64,000 nt of DNA, taken from Cristatella mucedo. Lineage: Eukaryota; Bryozoa; Phylactolaemata; Cristatellidae. The translations under genes and the position numbers were made by a program. Below are positions 10,935 to 24,019 of this stretch, one piece after another; the first letter of the stretch is position 1; the number at the start of each line of letters is the position of its first letter. The stretch is from contig WPIO01000019.1 in the NCBI GenBank assembly GCA_009760855.2, positions 4,076,001 to 4,140,000 on the forward strand, in the 5' to 3' direction. The notes under the pieces were generated by a model. That model was not told the origin of the DNA. It did no database searches and worked only from the letters and a program-made list of their open reading frames with translations.

Positions 10935-11297
10935 ACCCAGCTGTTCCATTCCTGCGCTTAAAGACCGCTGGCGGCAGAAGCTTTAGTTCTGCAGGTCCTA
11001 GACTGTGGAACTCGCGTCCACAATTCTTACGCAAAGACAACTACTCTCCAGCTGCCGACTATGGCTCATCCTTTCCAACGGTCCTGAGCTGCTACTTCCA
11101 CGCTACTCACTACCTCAACTGCTCTCCTGACTTTGCTATGCGTCCCACTTTCTCTTTGTTGCGTGAGATGAAGTCTGTTGGCTACCGAATGCGTACCGAA
11201 AGCCGCTTAGGCTGTGAGTGCGCTATACAAAACTCTCCTGCGTAACATCCACATGGTCTGTATGGCTTTGTGAAGTTACAGACGGAGATACATTGCA
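10935..11297 (+). mobile_element. LINE-B 3' end
   Basis: Repeats 9960-10350 closely (GCTTAAAGACCGCTGGCGGC, TGCGTGAGATGAAGTCTGTT, tail to 11297) and ends in a poly-C run at 11298-11309. Stops interrupt the frame. Confidence 0.7.
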
Positions 11298-11589
11298 ACC
11301 CCCCCCCCCCGCGATGACCGCTTTGGCTGTCAATCGGATGAAAGCTGCACAGCGAGCGAAGCGGGACCGCGTGCGACGCGACGGCAGCGTCAGGAGGCGG
11401 CGGCGGCGGCCGCCGCCGCCGCCGAAGCTGCGCCGACTTATCGTGCGGTTCGCCACCGAACGGTGCCGGATTCGGCGTTCTCGCAAGGGTCACCGCCGCC
11501 GCCCAGGGTGCGGATGTGGGCGGCTTTCCGCTCGAGGCGGGCCCGACAGCCGGAAGTGGGCAGTGCGCTCTTTATGGAGTTATATGATA

Positions 11590-11730
11590 TATGATTCACT
11601 TGTATAGCACCCAAAGAGAACTAAATCTCTATTCAGGCGCTTCACATATGCCTCAGGGTTCGAGCCCACGACCTCAGCCAGACCTTAGTCGGGGCGAGCA
11701 CCTTAGCCGCTGGACCGAGTGGCGGCTCGC
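11590..11730 (-). mobile_element. SINE-A, minus strand
   Basis: TAGCACCCAAAGAGAACTAA, then CTCAGGGTTCGAGCCCACGA (box B complement) and GGGGCGAGCACCTTAGCCGC (box A side). Confidence 0.7.
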
Positions 11731-12204
11731 CTCCCGTCCGACAGAGTCTCTTTCAAAGGGGCTCTGCTGCGCACGGGGTCAGAGCTCCGAGCATCGTTCG
11801 GGCGAGCGAACCACTGCAGATGCACCGGATTCGGGCGGATGTGGCGACGAACTCCTTCATTACTCGCGCGGCGCCTCCGACCGCTTTCGCGCTCGGCGTT
11901 CTGGCGTCGTGAAGCGTGTGTGTGCGTACTGCAGAGAAGCGCATTGTATTTTCAGGCAGCGACCCCAGCGGATGCGAAGAGTCGCATAAACACGGAGGCG
12001 ACGTGGCGCAAACGGCAGGGCTTCCGCCGTGGTGCGAACGCAGCACTCGCCGCGAAAGCACTGTCGGTCGACAAAACGAAACGGGGCATGTCTTGTCGAG
12101 TCTGGGGTGAGGGCAGATAATAACAACAATAATAATGACAACCGCTGATAAATATATATATATATATATATGTGTTATATATATCAGTGGTTGTCATAGT
12201 TATT

Positions 12205-12241
12205 TTTGTTGTATATATATATATTCCTCAAGAGAACTTAA

Positions 12242-12278
<37 letters not shown>

Positions 12279-12360
12279 CTCAAGGTAACTTAATATATAT
12301 ATATATATATATATATATTCCTCAAGGTAACTTAATCTCTATCTACGCGCTTTACATATC
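12205..12360 (-). mobile_element. SINE-A tail triplicated with interspersed (TA)n
   Basis: Three copies of TTCCTCAAG(A/G)(G/T)AACTTAAT are separated by (TA)n tracts (12211-12225, 12243-12275, 12295-12319). Only the last continues into the SINE tail (CTCTATCTACGCGCTTTACA). This looks like slippage or unequal exchange carrying the tail along with the dinucleotide run. Another (TA)n tract lies at 12148-12180. Confidence 0.5.
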
Positions 12361-12450
12361 ACTGCGAGAGAATAAGTGTACAACATTTAAAAAGAAGCTT
12401 AAAACACGCCTTTTTATGACAGCATTTAGTGGGGTTGCCTGTGAACTACA
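12360..12450 (+). mobile_element. LINE-A 3' UTR remnant
   Basis: The stretch with ACATTTAAAAAGAAGCTTAA and GACAGCATTTAGTGGG matches the LINE-A segment at 3979-4040. Confidence 0.4.
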
Positions 12451-12659
12451 GTTAACGATTTGTTCGTGCAGCACCAATGGGAGGTGAGGGTGAAGGACGA
12501 CAGTGAAAGCACTTGGCAGCAGTAATTAGGATACCGTAAGATAGAAAGTACGTGCTCATAGCGTCGACAAGTCTATTCAAAATTTACGGAGGGTTTAATG
12601 TTCGCTGCATCGGCCATAGTGTGCAGCAACTCTCATATGTAGCCAGAGCAGCGCAGAAG

Positions 12660-12800
12660 ATATCGCCGCCCCGGTTTGGCCCAGCGGTTAAGGTGCTCAC
12701 CCCGGGGGACTAGGTCGAGGTCGTTCGCTTGAGTCCCGTGGCGCCTGCTCAGCGCCTGAATAGAGATCAAGTTCTTTTAGGGTGCTATGCAAAAGAATTG
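12660..12800 (+). mobile_element. SINE-A, diverged
   Basis: CCCCGGTTTGGCCCAGCGGT (box A region), CGCTTGAGTCCCGTGG (box B region), tail CAGCGCCTGAATAGAGATCA and GGGTGCTATGC. Confidence 0.65.
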
Positions 12801-13359
12801 CATATATATTTTGTAGAAGACAGCCTAGGATGGGTGGTCACGTGATCACCAGAGCTCCGAACTGTCGCCAGGCGAAAAGCCCGGGGCGATGCCCCCTCGT
12901 GGCCCCCGCATGCTAGGGCACAACTCAGTACCAAATACGTGGCTCGGGCTTGTATACTGCTTAACCAAAGATTATTACTCAACCGGTTCCTAGTGATTAT
13001 AATTCAGAAACCACGAATACCATATCTCAGTACTCAGAACCTGCCTGGCTGACTTAACCCGCCAAAGTTTCACTGCCGCGCCTTAAATTAAGCCCGCCCT
13101 CGGCCAAAATAATGAAATCTAAAACGCCCCACTCCGTTAGGTGTCGACGTTCGGCTTCACAACCTCGTTTGGCGCTAGCATAACTTCCAACCGATTATTT
13201 TCAGACGCCTCCTTCAACGCTGTCGTTGGAGCTGTCTTAACCTCATTTTAGTCACCAACTGCTGGCACCGCATCAAGATGGGCTGATCAACGAGTCTCCA
13301 GAACCTTCGCTGGTTCAGGCAATCAGCACTTGCCTTAGCAGGATAACCTTCAGCTTCAG

Positions 13360-13525
<166 letters not shown>

Positions 13526-14334
13526 GATGCCTGAAATGATCTCAAAATAGAACACGATGAGTGGACACACGACACGGACACGGGGGCGGCGAGGAGCAGA
13601 GCTGCCGCCTGCTGTGTTGCACGAGCGACTGCGACTATTCGTGTTAATTACTGGATCATCTGCGAAATGCAGTCTTGCCTGACTTAAATTTAGTTAAACA
13701 GTCTGCTGGGTACGGTAGACATTGTCCAGCCAGAGCCAGTGACCTTGTCTTAAGAGTATTCACCCACTTTTAATTTTCCAAAAACCAGTGAACAATCAAG
13801 TTACAGCGAATCGGAGCCAACTAGTCCAATTCGTGCGCTTTTACGGCGCGCCAATTCAGCAACCGCACGCGATCATAGTCGAACGAAGTCCGTTGACATG
13901 CACGTGCAGCAGCTTGCCTAGCATCAGAGCGGCAGTGTGTAACCTCAACACTTTAAACGGCAGTCTCGGAGCAAGTTATAACCGTCCAAGGCTCCACAGT
14001 GTAATATGTATATATATATATACTATGAGCGACTCACGAAGAAGAAGGAGAAGAACGGCTCAGTTCGCTCCTCATCTCTTCAGTCGATGCAAATGTGCTA
14101 GACACTGCTGCGCGCTACCAGCTGTCCTTGCGCTACTCTCGTGTGAGATCATGAACTCTGGCTCCTTAAACCGTACACCGAGTTCGCCGATTTGCCATGC
14201 GGAGTTTTAGCAATGGCCTGCGCCTGTGCTAGACTGATCACCTTATCGCCTGTGCTACACTGATCACCTTGACCATGTTATTCGTGTTGTTTATCAAGCA
14301 AGATATTACTCACCATTCGATTGCATTTCCCTTT

Positions 14335-14425
14335 GCAGGAAATGCAAAGCGCCTAGAAAGAGATTGAGCTCTCTGAGGGCGCTTTACCAAGTGCATTAGT
14401 ATTATTGTTTTTATTATTATTATCG
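14335..14425 (+). mobile_element. LINE-A 3' tail
   Basis: AGCGCCTAGAAAGAGATTGA and the complementary GGGCGCT form the family hairpin, followed by a TTATTATTATT run. No coding part is attached. Confidence 0.6.
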
Positions 14426-14939
14426 CCTTTGACGTCTTCTAGATAACAGCAGTAAGTTCAATCCTGCTGCCGTGATTAGCAGACTTAAGTTCCAGCCTCA
14501 TCGTAACTTCAACACAGCTCTGGTTAGCTATCTTTACTCACAGCATAGTGTTCCAGTTAGCCATGGCACTTGACATAGATATTTCTAACTTTTGCTCTGT
14601 TTATTCAACTCACTTTTCGACAACTCAACAATTCAACAACTTCTCTTTCGTAATCTGCACACAATCATAACTGGTATCCAGAACTTCTTCTAAATGTCAA
14701 TAGCATAACCGAATTCTAGTCTTAATAGTTTAGGAACATCAAATATAATCTTGGCCGCGTTTTTGCTGAAACTTTCGGAACCCGCGCTTTGTTCCATTCT
14801 TACATTTCAGCTCGTCAAATTCTCTAAACTCTTGTTGCACGTATTGCTGACACTCGTACTTTAATAACAACAAATTTTCTCTTATTGAGATGACAATAAA
14901 CCAAATTACTAGTAATTGGCAAGCACAGTATTACTCAGC

Positions 14940-15480
14940 AATTAGAAAATCTATCCCTCAAAATTGGCCAGAATATCTCCTTCAGCAACTGCACGATATC
15001 TGGATGGATTTTCCAAAGCGACGATTCACTAAGTGACTACATCAGCTCCACAGTCAAGTTTGCCTACGTTCAGCTACATAAAACTGCCGAAATGCAGGCC
15101 AACTTAGACTGGTATACCGCACCCAAGTTGATCCAGGCATTTGTGACATCCCGTTTAGACTTCTGTAACTCACTACTCGCACTGTTATCCGCCAGTGCAA
15201 TAAGGTGCGAACAGTTCGCGGAAAACTCTTCAGCCGCCACTTTTCACATTTGACCTACATTGGCCTCCAATCGAGCATCGTACTTTAAAGTTGGCTAACT
15301 CACTCTTAAGTCCCTTCATTCTCTTGCTCCTGTCTACCTATCCGAATTACTTTCCAGTCAGGCTAGGCATCGTACCTCCCACTCTGTTGACTCAAGTCGT
15401 TTAGCAGTGTCGCCGACCAATTTGAGAACGGTTCTGACGCGTCACAGTAACTCAATAAAAAAGCCGCGACAGTATAGCCT
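14940..15480 (+). mobile_element. Decayed LINE-A ORF2 C-terminus
   Basis: Nucleotide similarity to 3400-3830 (CATCAGCTCCACAGTCAAGT, CATTTGTGACATCCCGTTTA) with many frameshifts. LINE-A remnants continue at 15950-16230, including a weak tail at 16193-16225. Only a tail remains of another copy at 14335-14425. Confidence 0.6.
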
Positions 15481-16079
15481 GCATACAAAATAGTCCAAGA
15501 AAGCACACCTCCTCCCCCGGCATATCAGCTCAGCCAAAGTAAATTTCTGGAGTGTAGATAAGTATTTTTATTAAAGTTATTATCAATTTTGTTTATTCTT
15601 TAAAAAATAAAAACCTAGTTTTGTAGATGCTTTGCAGGCAACTTAATTAAAATTAACACCAACTATTCCATCTCATAATTGAAAAGTGCATCAGATTTAA
15701 TATTTATATAGTTTACTTGCATTTAAATACGACCCCTTTATATATCCGTTCCAAACGCACCGGGCGACTGTATTCGTCAACTAATTGATTTGGTCTAGTG
15801 AAAGATTTCGTCAGCTCATTGGTTTCGTAACGGAAACGCTAGTTCGTAGTGACAACATACGCAACAATAAGTAGACTGAGCAGGTTACATACGCGGGCGA
15901 TAGTACAAACTGGTGGCCCAAGCTCTTGGTAAGGCTGCCCGACTGATCGTCTCGGCCTTTCCTGACTAGACAGCATTTAGAATGAGCATTTGCTGGGTCT
16001 GCGTGAATTGTCCTTCGTGTGCTTAAAAGTGCTTCATTTGAATAGCAGATAATGCAATTTTAATTTGGAAGCTTCGTGT

Positions 16080-16155
16080 GCGCCGAAGGGCGCGAGCTAA
16101 CGATTTGACCCTTAAAGGTGAGCGTCATATCGCTCTACCAAATTGCGCACGGTAT
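16080..16155 (-). tRNA. Degenerate tRNA-like sequence (tRNA pseudogene or SINE head)
   Basis: On the minus strand, TTTGGTAGAGCGATATGACG includes a box A (TGGTAGAGCGA) and a D-arm-like GAGC/GCTC pair, followed by CACCTTTAAGGGTC and a box B-like GTTAGCTCGCGCCC. The box B is damaged and no 7-bp acceptor stem closes, so it is not a functional tRNA gene. Most likely the head of another tRNA-derived retroposon next to the LINE-A remnants. Confidence 0.3.
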
Positions 16156-17011
16156 CGCTAATTAATCGACGTGCTTCCTTAAGAGTACATGCTAAGCGCC
16201 TAGTAAGAGATTTAGGTTTCTTCGGCCGCCACACGAATGCCTTATTCACGTTACTATCTGGTTGATGTTGATATCCATCCTTTAAATGTTACTTTGCAGT
16301 CTTTTCAAGAAAGGTTAGCACCCTTGGCGACAGGTTACAGCTACGACCTTTAATGGGCGTCTCGAAATGCAAGATGGCGGTCACCTAAGCTCGGTAAGCC
16401 GAATCAAACTGTCGCAGGCGCTGGAAACGCGATATCCAAATCCAATTCGCCCTGCAGTGCAGGCTGCAGGCTCCGTTACCCGCCCGTCCGCATTGCAAAG
16501 GCTCCCGCACGGCATCGCTTCGGTGGGCCGCCGAGGCGGTCAGTGCAGGAGCAACCCGGAAGGTCAAGGTTGAAGCAAGATATCGGATGGAGCTGATGGG
16601 GGTGAGCTCAGTGTACGACCTGTTTTGCAATCGTTGTAGCAAACAGACTTGCAGCTCCGCCGCAGGTGACTAAGCCGATCAAAGGACTCTTTGCCATCGA
16701 TTACCTGGAAAGAGGGGATGTGGAGGAAGGCACCGAAGCATTTTGCATCAGAACGGAAGGAGTGAACGATGACGTACTCGCAGCGGTGTTGCAAAATTCA
16801 CCCGCTCGTACTGTGTCATCTGCAGGCCACCGCAAGCTCATGCAGACAGCGTGCGGCAGCATACTCGGCAGCGTGGGGGGGCGGGGCGGCGGGGCGGCGC
16901 CAGCCAGGAGCCACAGTAGGTGGTGGAGCACAGCGAAGCGAGTGGAGCAGCGGGAAATTAGGTCTCGAAGAATGCTTGGCCATTGGAGCGATCGCGACTT
17001 GACTCACCGGA

Positions 17012-17012
17012 T

Positions 17013-17084
<72 letters not shown>
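17012..17084. repeat. (CT)n microsatellite
   Basis: An uninterrupted CT run in a GC-rich stretch. ORFs reading Leu-Ser repeats come from it. Confidence 0.9.
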
Positions 17085-17087
<3 letters not shown>

Positions 17088-17509
17088 CTGCGACGGCTAG
17101 CCGCTAATGTAGCGGCCAGTCGTCGCAGGCGGTTGGCCTGGGCTGCGAGCCGCAGCGGTCAGCGAGCCGCCGCTGCTTTGGCAGCCGGATGGGAGGACGA
17201 CATTCCTAAGTGACCGTTTAGCACGGGCTTAGGGCTGATACGCCGTCCCGCCATGGCTAGCCTGCCACCCGGTCAACGGACCTTGACCACAACAGGACCG
17301 GCCTGCACGTAGAGGTCAGTCGACACTGACAGCTAGCTACAGTTGTCGCGGTCGCAAGGTGGCGTCGGGTGAATAACGAAGCGCACATCCGAGGCATGAT
17401 GACGCGTAGGTCTACCTACCGTCCTATGCATTCGTTAAGTGAGTGCAGCCAACTTGCTGTCCTACAAGTAAAGCTGAGGTAAAGGCTGATTTAAAAGCAT
17501 CGTATATGT

Positions 17510-17665
17510 AGCGATAGAAGAGTTTTAATGGCGACCAGGGCGGCATGCAGTTGGCAATAAAGGATTGCCCACTTCAGGATTCAACCCACGTTCTGGGTTT
17601 AGGGTCAAGGTGACGTTCAAGCACCTTACTTCAAGGCCATGACCCGACGGTTCCCTTGCCTTGCC
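17510..17665 (-). mobile_element. SINE-B, minus strand
   Basis: TGTAGCGATAGAAGAGTTTT, GGCAATAAAGGATTGCCCAC and CAGGATTCAACCCACGTTC (box B complement) match the reversed SINE-B. Confidence 0.55.
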
Positions 17666-17739
17666 CTACATCGGATTAAACGACTTTTTGTGCTGGTAAC
17701 GGAAGTTGGCAAAGTGAGTCGGCGACGTATGATTGGTAA

Positions 17740-17816
17740 TTAACTTGGGCTGCGTGGCATATGTGAAGCGCCTGAATAGAGATTAAGTTCTCTTGCGGGG
17801 CTAATTATAAATGAAT

Positions 17817-17849
<33 letters not shown>

Positions 17850-17853
17850 ACAC
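17740..17853 (+). mobile_element. SINE-A tail followed by (TA)n
   Basis: GTGAAGCGCCTGAATAGAGA, TTAAGTTCTCTTGCGGGGCT and AAATGAATTATATATATA: the tail's AT-rich end grades into a (TA)n tract (17816-17853). The tRNA-like head is missing. Confidence 0.6.
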
Positions 17854-17854
17854 A

Positions 17855-20144
17855 CAATGCGTTTACAGCGTGACGCTCAGTGAAAGACGGCGGTACAAGT
17901 TCGTAAATATGCTTCAGAATTTTTCCCGAACTATTTAGAACCGTTAGTACCGCGGCCTGTGGCAGAGGCTTTGCAAGCGGGCTGGACTCTGCCTCCTCCT
18001 CCCCCCCCCCCCGAGGGACGCCACCAGGCGAGCATGCGCACCTGCGAGCCCTGTCGAACCTTTCATTGATTATTCTTTATTGCTTATCAGTTATCACCTT
18101 TTATTTATTCTATCATTTCTTAGGGCTATCCTTTGAAAACGAGTGAGCGTCCGTGAGCAGAGCTGCTCACTAGTTTGAACACATTCGGTACGGTAGTACG
18201 TCAGTCATTGGGTACGAAGATTTCCAGGACTAAGTGGCTACCTTCACCTGCGTGTTGTCCTGCAAAAAAGGACAAGCGTGCAAGAGAGCCCCGAGCCATG
18301 CTATCTATCAAGCCGAGACTCGGTACTTCCTGTTAGAACTCACGTTAAATTATGCAGCACATCCTCGGGTAGCAGCGCGAGTACCGCAGCTGCTCGCTCG
18401 TCGCAGCAGCAGCAGCCTCTGCTGTGTCGGTATCGCAGTAGCCATCCTCGGGGAGCTTGTTAGTACATTAGTTCAAGTTCACAAAATCGCCACGGTCGGC
18501 AGCAGGTCAGCTCAAAGTCATTCTTGTCCACGGTAAAACACTCGAATCGGCCCGACGTATGTGTGCGCTTCGGTAGAGGTCACATGGTCGTCCCGAAAGC
18601 TTTCGTTAGCTCCTACTGTTGGCTCGAGCTACGGTATCTACGGATATACGCCTGTACTGTATATGCTCGTGTGGCCCGTCTCTTCGAGACTGGCCGCCTA
18701 AGAAAAGGCAGAGCACCCACACGCATGCAAGGTGCTGCCTGATTATTAGAAGTGCTGGGGCCCGCAATTGGCACGCCCTCTTTCAGAATAAAACAAACGA
18801 GTGTGTATCGTCTAAACCAGGGACCTAGACGTCACTTTAACCTAGACGCCGATCGCTGCACTATCTCCAAAGCTCTGAATGCTCGCCTTGTACGCAAGTC
18901 TCGTAAATGCAAATCTCTGCTGAATTGCTAGCTGGTCCTGATTAAAAAATCAGCGCGAACGCAATATTATTCAGGAGTCGAACAGTAAACGTCATTCGAA
19001 CAAAAAAGTGAGAAATTATCAAATGTGAGAAAGTCCTTACTTTCGACGGCAACGAGTCCAGAACAGCAGAATCAAAGAGGATTAAATGGATGAGTAGCTG
19101 TCGTAGCCGAGACCGGGAAAAGCAAACAATACAGGCAGACGTACACACGGCGCGTCGCACTCTGTCGAGGCTCTAAAGAAAGCAGGATGTTCATCAAACC
19201 TAATGGCAGCAAGAGACGGAAGAAGAAGAAGCCCGGAAGCAGCGTGCTTCCTACTCCGAAGATTCAACGAGTACGTTATCCCGTAAAAACTCACAAAAGC
19301 AAGAGATAGAAGAAGATACAAAGTCGGAATCTACCACGGATCTTTCATGAGTCAAGGCTAATGAGATGAATTACAATGTCATCAATTTATTAGCTGAGTG
19401 CATACCTCAAGGAGAGACGCATCTTATTGTGCCTGTCGTGCTGCACCGATCGATTTTAAAATTTAATTCAATTTATCTTAATTCAATTTAATTAATTTAA
19501 TTTAATCGGTCGTCTTCCCGTCGATGAGCAGCTGCCGAGTGATTGTCTAATGAGCACTGCAATGGTGGCGCGCACTAAAATTTCTTAATTATTAGTTTAT
19601 TATTCCATTTTGTGTATTACCTTTATTACAAGCGCGTCTTGTTTGACTCATCTGAAAATCCTGGCTCCACCCCTGTGGGCGGTGGTGGTGCTGAGTGAAC
19701 AGGGGGGGGGGGCGGGCGGGCGGCGGGTAGGGAGAGGGCTCTCAGGCGATCGCATCCGAAGGCGCTGAGGCCTCCAAACGGCGGCCAGCGTGTGTTGGGA
19801 CGCTCCGCTGCTGCAGAGAGCTTAGCTTGCAACCGCTGTCAAGTCACCGAGGAATTCGTGTCCAGTCGCGATAGCTGGACCCAACCGCGCTGCCAGCATT
19901 TTTTTGGGTGCATAAATCATCAACCGGCAGTAGCCGCCGCAGTGCATGAATCAGTCCGGTACAGCCGCGGTACTGGATTCCGCTGACGTTCGGCGAGGCC
20001 GGCACACGTAAGCGACCGCTTGAGCTATTGATTGACTCTAGTGTTAGCGCCAAGCCCGCAAAGCTCGGCTGAAGGGGCTCGGCTGAAGGGGGCTCTTTCG
20101 GCGCTGCTCAGCTGCCGCAGCCGAGCCGCTGGCCGTCCTGCCGA
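17855..20144. other. No gene recognised
   Basis: Poly-C at 18000-18012, an AT-rich patch of ATTTAATT motifs at 19440-19510 and a G run at 19701-19711. Open frames here are short and lack motifs. Confidence 0.4.
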
Positions 20145-20520
20145 GCTTCTTTCTTCGCTCCTTCCTTCTTTCTTCGCTCCTTCCTTCTTTCTTCGCTCCT
20201 TCCTTCTTTTTTTGCTCCTTCCTTTTTTCTTTGTTCCTTCCTTTTTTCTTTGCTCCTTCCTTTTTTCTTTGTTCCTTCCTTTTTTCTTTGCTCCTTCCTT
20301 CTTTCTTCGCTCCTTCCTTCTTTCTTCGCTCCTTCCTTTTTCCTTCGCTCCTTCCTTCTTTTTTTGCTCCTTCCTTCTTTCTTTGCTCCTTCCTTCTTTC
20401 TTTGTTCCTTCCTTTTTCCTTCGCTCCTTCCTTCTTTCTTCGCTCCTTCCTTCTTTCTTTGCTCCTTCCTTCTTTTTTTTGCTCCTTTCTTCTTTATTTG
20501 CTCCTTCATTCTTTCTTTGC
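20145..20520. repeat. 19-bp polypyrimidine minisatellite
   Basis: About 20 variants of CGCTCCTTCCTTCTTTCTT; successive CGCTCC starts at 20156 and 20175 fix the period at 19. One strand is almost pure pyrimidine. All three frames stay open on both strands (Lys/Glu/Arg-rich on minus), which explains long spurious ORFs here. Three units of a 12-bp TAATATATGACn repeat follow at 20552-20586. Confidence 0.8.
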
Positions 20521-20664
20521 CGAGCTGTTTTCTCCGCACTTCCGCACATCGTAATATATGACATAATATATGACGTAATATATGACAAGTTCGTGTCCTC
20601 GGCGTCAAACAGTCTATTCGACAGCCATAGAGGGCTACTGGTGTCCAGCACCAACCAGTTTTAT

Positions 20665-21110
20665 TATGTCATGTATCTCCGTCTGTAACTCCACAAAGCC
20701 ATAAAGACCATGTGGGTGTTACGCAGGAAAGTATTGTATAGCGCACTCACAGCCTAAGCGGCTTTCGGTTCGCATTCGGTAGCCAACAGAATTCGTCTCA
20801 CGCAACCAAGAGAAAGTGGGAAGCATAGCAGAGTCAGGAGACCAGTTGGGGTAGTGAGTAGCATGGAAGTAGCAGCTCAGGACTGCTGAAAAGGATGAGT
20901 CACAGTCGGCAGCAGGAGAGTAGTTGTCGTTGCGTAAGATGCTGTGCGTACAGCTACAGCTGTAGCTACAGTTACAGCTCGCTTCGAAGTCCAAATCGAA
21001 AGTAACTGAATAGTGTACGACCTTGGCCATAGTGCCGCCCAGCCGTATATTCGCCGATGTCGAGCCAGTATAATGCATGAACCGGCAGTACTATCTAGAA
21101 ATTCCTTGAC
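20665..21110 (-). mobile_element. LINE-B 3' end, minus strand
   Basis: The reversed tail starts at ATGTATCTCCGTCTGTAACT (20669) and is followed by the reversed ORF2 end. The minus-strand frame contains FSAVLSCYFHATHYPNWSPD and LRETNSVGYRMRTESRLG. Confidence 0.7.
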
Positions 21111-22649
21111 ACTCGGCAGCACTGCGACGTCTGGTATTTACCAAGGCCAGCAATGCTCTGCAAAACTTGTCCTGCTCATACCGAATTAGAACCAAACATA
21201 ACTTGAATGTCTATATCCACACTCCGTAGTCGCGAATCTGCGGCGTGTCGACCGAGTTTTCGAAGCAGTTCGGCTAGGTTACAGTAGCCCCAAGCGTAGG
21301 CATAGCGCAATTGCAGACCAATCGAACGGATTTACTTGTACCCGGCTTCCTAAAAAAACAAGAAACGAGACGGACATAACGGAGTGAACTCCAATGAACG
21401 AGTGCGAGACGCACGCGATCATAGGTCGAATGTTGGCGGCTATTAGTTCGCTCGCCGCGACCGAATGCCCGCAGCAGCGGCGACTAGTCCACAATGCATT
21501 AGAGAAGACCGGCCGCCAATCGACAGCAGCAAAACTGGTTTGTGGCCGAGGGTGGCACTGCCGACGCGCCCTGAGCCACGAGATCTCGAGAGCTGTCCCT
21601 TATCCGAGCCCGCACAGCGAGCCCACCTGCTCGCACTACTCGCTCTTCAGCAGCAGCAGCAGCAGCAGCAGCAGACGATTTCTTATTGCTTAAAGTAACT
21701 CCGCAGTGAGGAGGAAACCCTGTTCGGCTCAGATACGCCGGACACACCAAGACGCTCGGCCTTTCTTCACAAGCTCAAACCTATCAGCGGAAGGTGCGGA
21801 TGAAGTGCGAGCACTGCCTTTGTACAAGTCTAGGAAATGAAAAACCGCTGCCACTGGGGTAAAATCGCTCGGGACGGACGAATGTCGCCAAGGCCAAGTA
21901 CTGTCGGTGCGCTGCGATGAAGACACCACCTGGATCTGAATGGTTTCTGGTTGACGGCATAGTCACCAAGAAAGGAATGATTGACGGCGCAGCTCACCGC
22001 GATCCGTATGCCGATTGGGTTACCGGAAGTTGATAGTGTATACTCTTTCAGCTTGGTCTTTAACGACAAAAGGAGCCAGAAACAGAGATGTCGTAGCCTA
22101 TAGACGCTGGCTTGTTAGCTCAAAACTGGCGCTTAGAAACGATCAGAAAGAGGCGATAAGAGCGGGGTAGAGCCTGTTTTACGCGGCCTCCGTTCTAAGC
22201 GGATTTATCGAAACATAATTCCGCTTTTGGCCGCATTCAATTTTTGGCATTTATAGTTTACTGGCACGCTGTTATTGCAATATGCAAATATTTTACGGTT
22301 TTACTGATCGCAGAAAAAACTTCTCAGTCAGTCTCTAGCAAGCAACCTAAGGTCTGTAATGATAAATATGCAAGATATAATATATACTGATAAATTACAT
22401 TTTTGTTAATCAGCTCCAATAATAAGCAAGGTTTCTTAGTTACTTAGTGAGTCCGTCACAGGTATATAATGCCTACGCTAGAATAGTACATATTAAACGC
22501 ATCACAATTAAATAAGAACCGTTCAATATTCAAACATAATAACGCATTATTACAAAATGAGTTATTACGTAGCGTTATGGGCTAGTACCTCACAGGAAGA
22601 TTAAAAAAAATTGGGTTTTTCAAAAGTTGTCACTTTCATTCCAGAAGCT

Positions 22650-22716
<67 letters not shown>

Positions 22717-24019
22717 CTACGATCCCCTATTTCAAATTTAGTTACAAGCACTTTTCCCCTTCGTTTCACATTGTCTGAACGCCCGAAACGAATGTTTACG
22801 CTTTAACTAGTTCGTCTAATTAAGCGCGGGATATTTGGATTGCAGCAGAATACAAGGAAAAGAAATTTTTTTAATCGTATGCAACGCATGCAGTTAGTTA
22901 CACAGTTCTTCATTCTTTTCACTCGACTGCAGCAATGCCGCTTCTTCCGCCGTCTCTACGACCCGTCGTTGCAGGCGCGACTGCGACGTTGCTGCAGCGT
23001 AATGAGCAAGTCTGTCGCCTTCATCTTCCAGAAGCGGTACGCATGTCTTGCTAGACCTGCTGCGATTTTTATTTTCCCGTCACGCTTGACTGGCTGAAAC
23101 CTAGTAAACAATAATGATAGCATTCGACTATAGATCGTCGGGGTGACATTTTTGCTAAGGAAAATGCAAACGGTGACAGATAATCAAAGCAGCGTCCAAA
23201 TAGCAGAGGACCCGGTTCAGGTGATGCCGTTAATCGATGTCGGCACAGCGATAGCTCTCTACGGTTCAGCGTTTGGCATCTCTTTGGGGGACAAACAAAG
23301 CTGGTGAAACTACCGAGCCTCGATGTGCCTGCTCGTGTAGCCAGCAGAGCTCAACTATTTAGCGGCTCCCAACTTTGGCCCAGCGTCGGCAAAGTAGGTG
23401 CTCCGGACCACTAGAAACCCGCTTAGCGAAAAGCTAGTGGGCGGAAGTTTCAACCAAAGAAACTAATGGCGCATGAAGTGCCGATGGTGTGTGTGGTCGC
23501 TCGCCCGTCGCCAAAAAAGAGACGGCCAGCCAGGGTCAGAGGCAAGTGCAACAGACCACTGCAACGCACACTCGTCTGCTCACTGGTTCATTGACGCTGG
23601 ACCGCTTATTTACGGCGCAGTCCGTCCGCCCGTTTGCGGCGCATTCGGAGAATCGAATTAGGCAAATTCGTACCCGGTTGGGTAGCCTGAGTGGTCCTCG
23701 AAGCCACTTGATGATGCGCTCCAGATCCCGGCGGGCGGGCGGGCCCTGCGTGAGCTGCAGCAGATGCGAATGCGCCATTTTGCTGCTGGCGGGCGTTCGC
23801 TGGCGAGTTCGCGGTCGAGCAGTGCATTCAGCTTACACTAGTTCTAGCGGCTATTTCTACTAGTTCCGCTAGTCGCAGGCTCCCCCTACTGCTTGCCAAG
23901 CAAGCTAGCCTCGAGCCTGCGCCTTTGGAATGCCCGCTCTTTGTGCAGTAAACGAAGACATTGAACGAAGCTTGTGACACTTTCGCTGCTAATAAAAATA
24001 AAGTTTCAGTCATTGCTAT
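21111..24019. other. No gene recognised
   Basis: A (CAG)n run at 21650-21675, AT-rich sequence at 22200-22620, the (CT)n tract at 22651 and a GC-richer island at 23480-23830 with competing ORFs on both strands. No motif supports a product. Confidence 0.4.
22651..22713. repeat. (CT)n microsatellite
   Basis: An uninterrupted CT run in otherwise AT-rich sequence. Confidence 0.9.

Noticed and set aside
16080-16155. Functional tRNA gene
   Set aside because: Box A is good but box B is damaged and the acceptor stem does not close; better explained as a SINE head or pseudogene.
20025-20688. Lys/Glu/Arg-rich and Phe/Leu/Ser-rich ORFs of 100-218 codons
   Set aside because: Produced by the 19-bp minisatellite, which has no stops in any frame.
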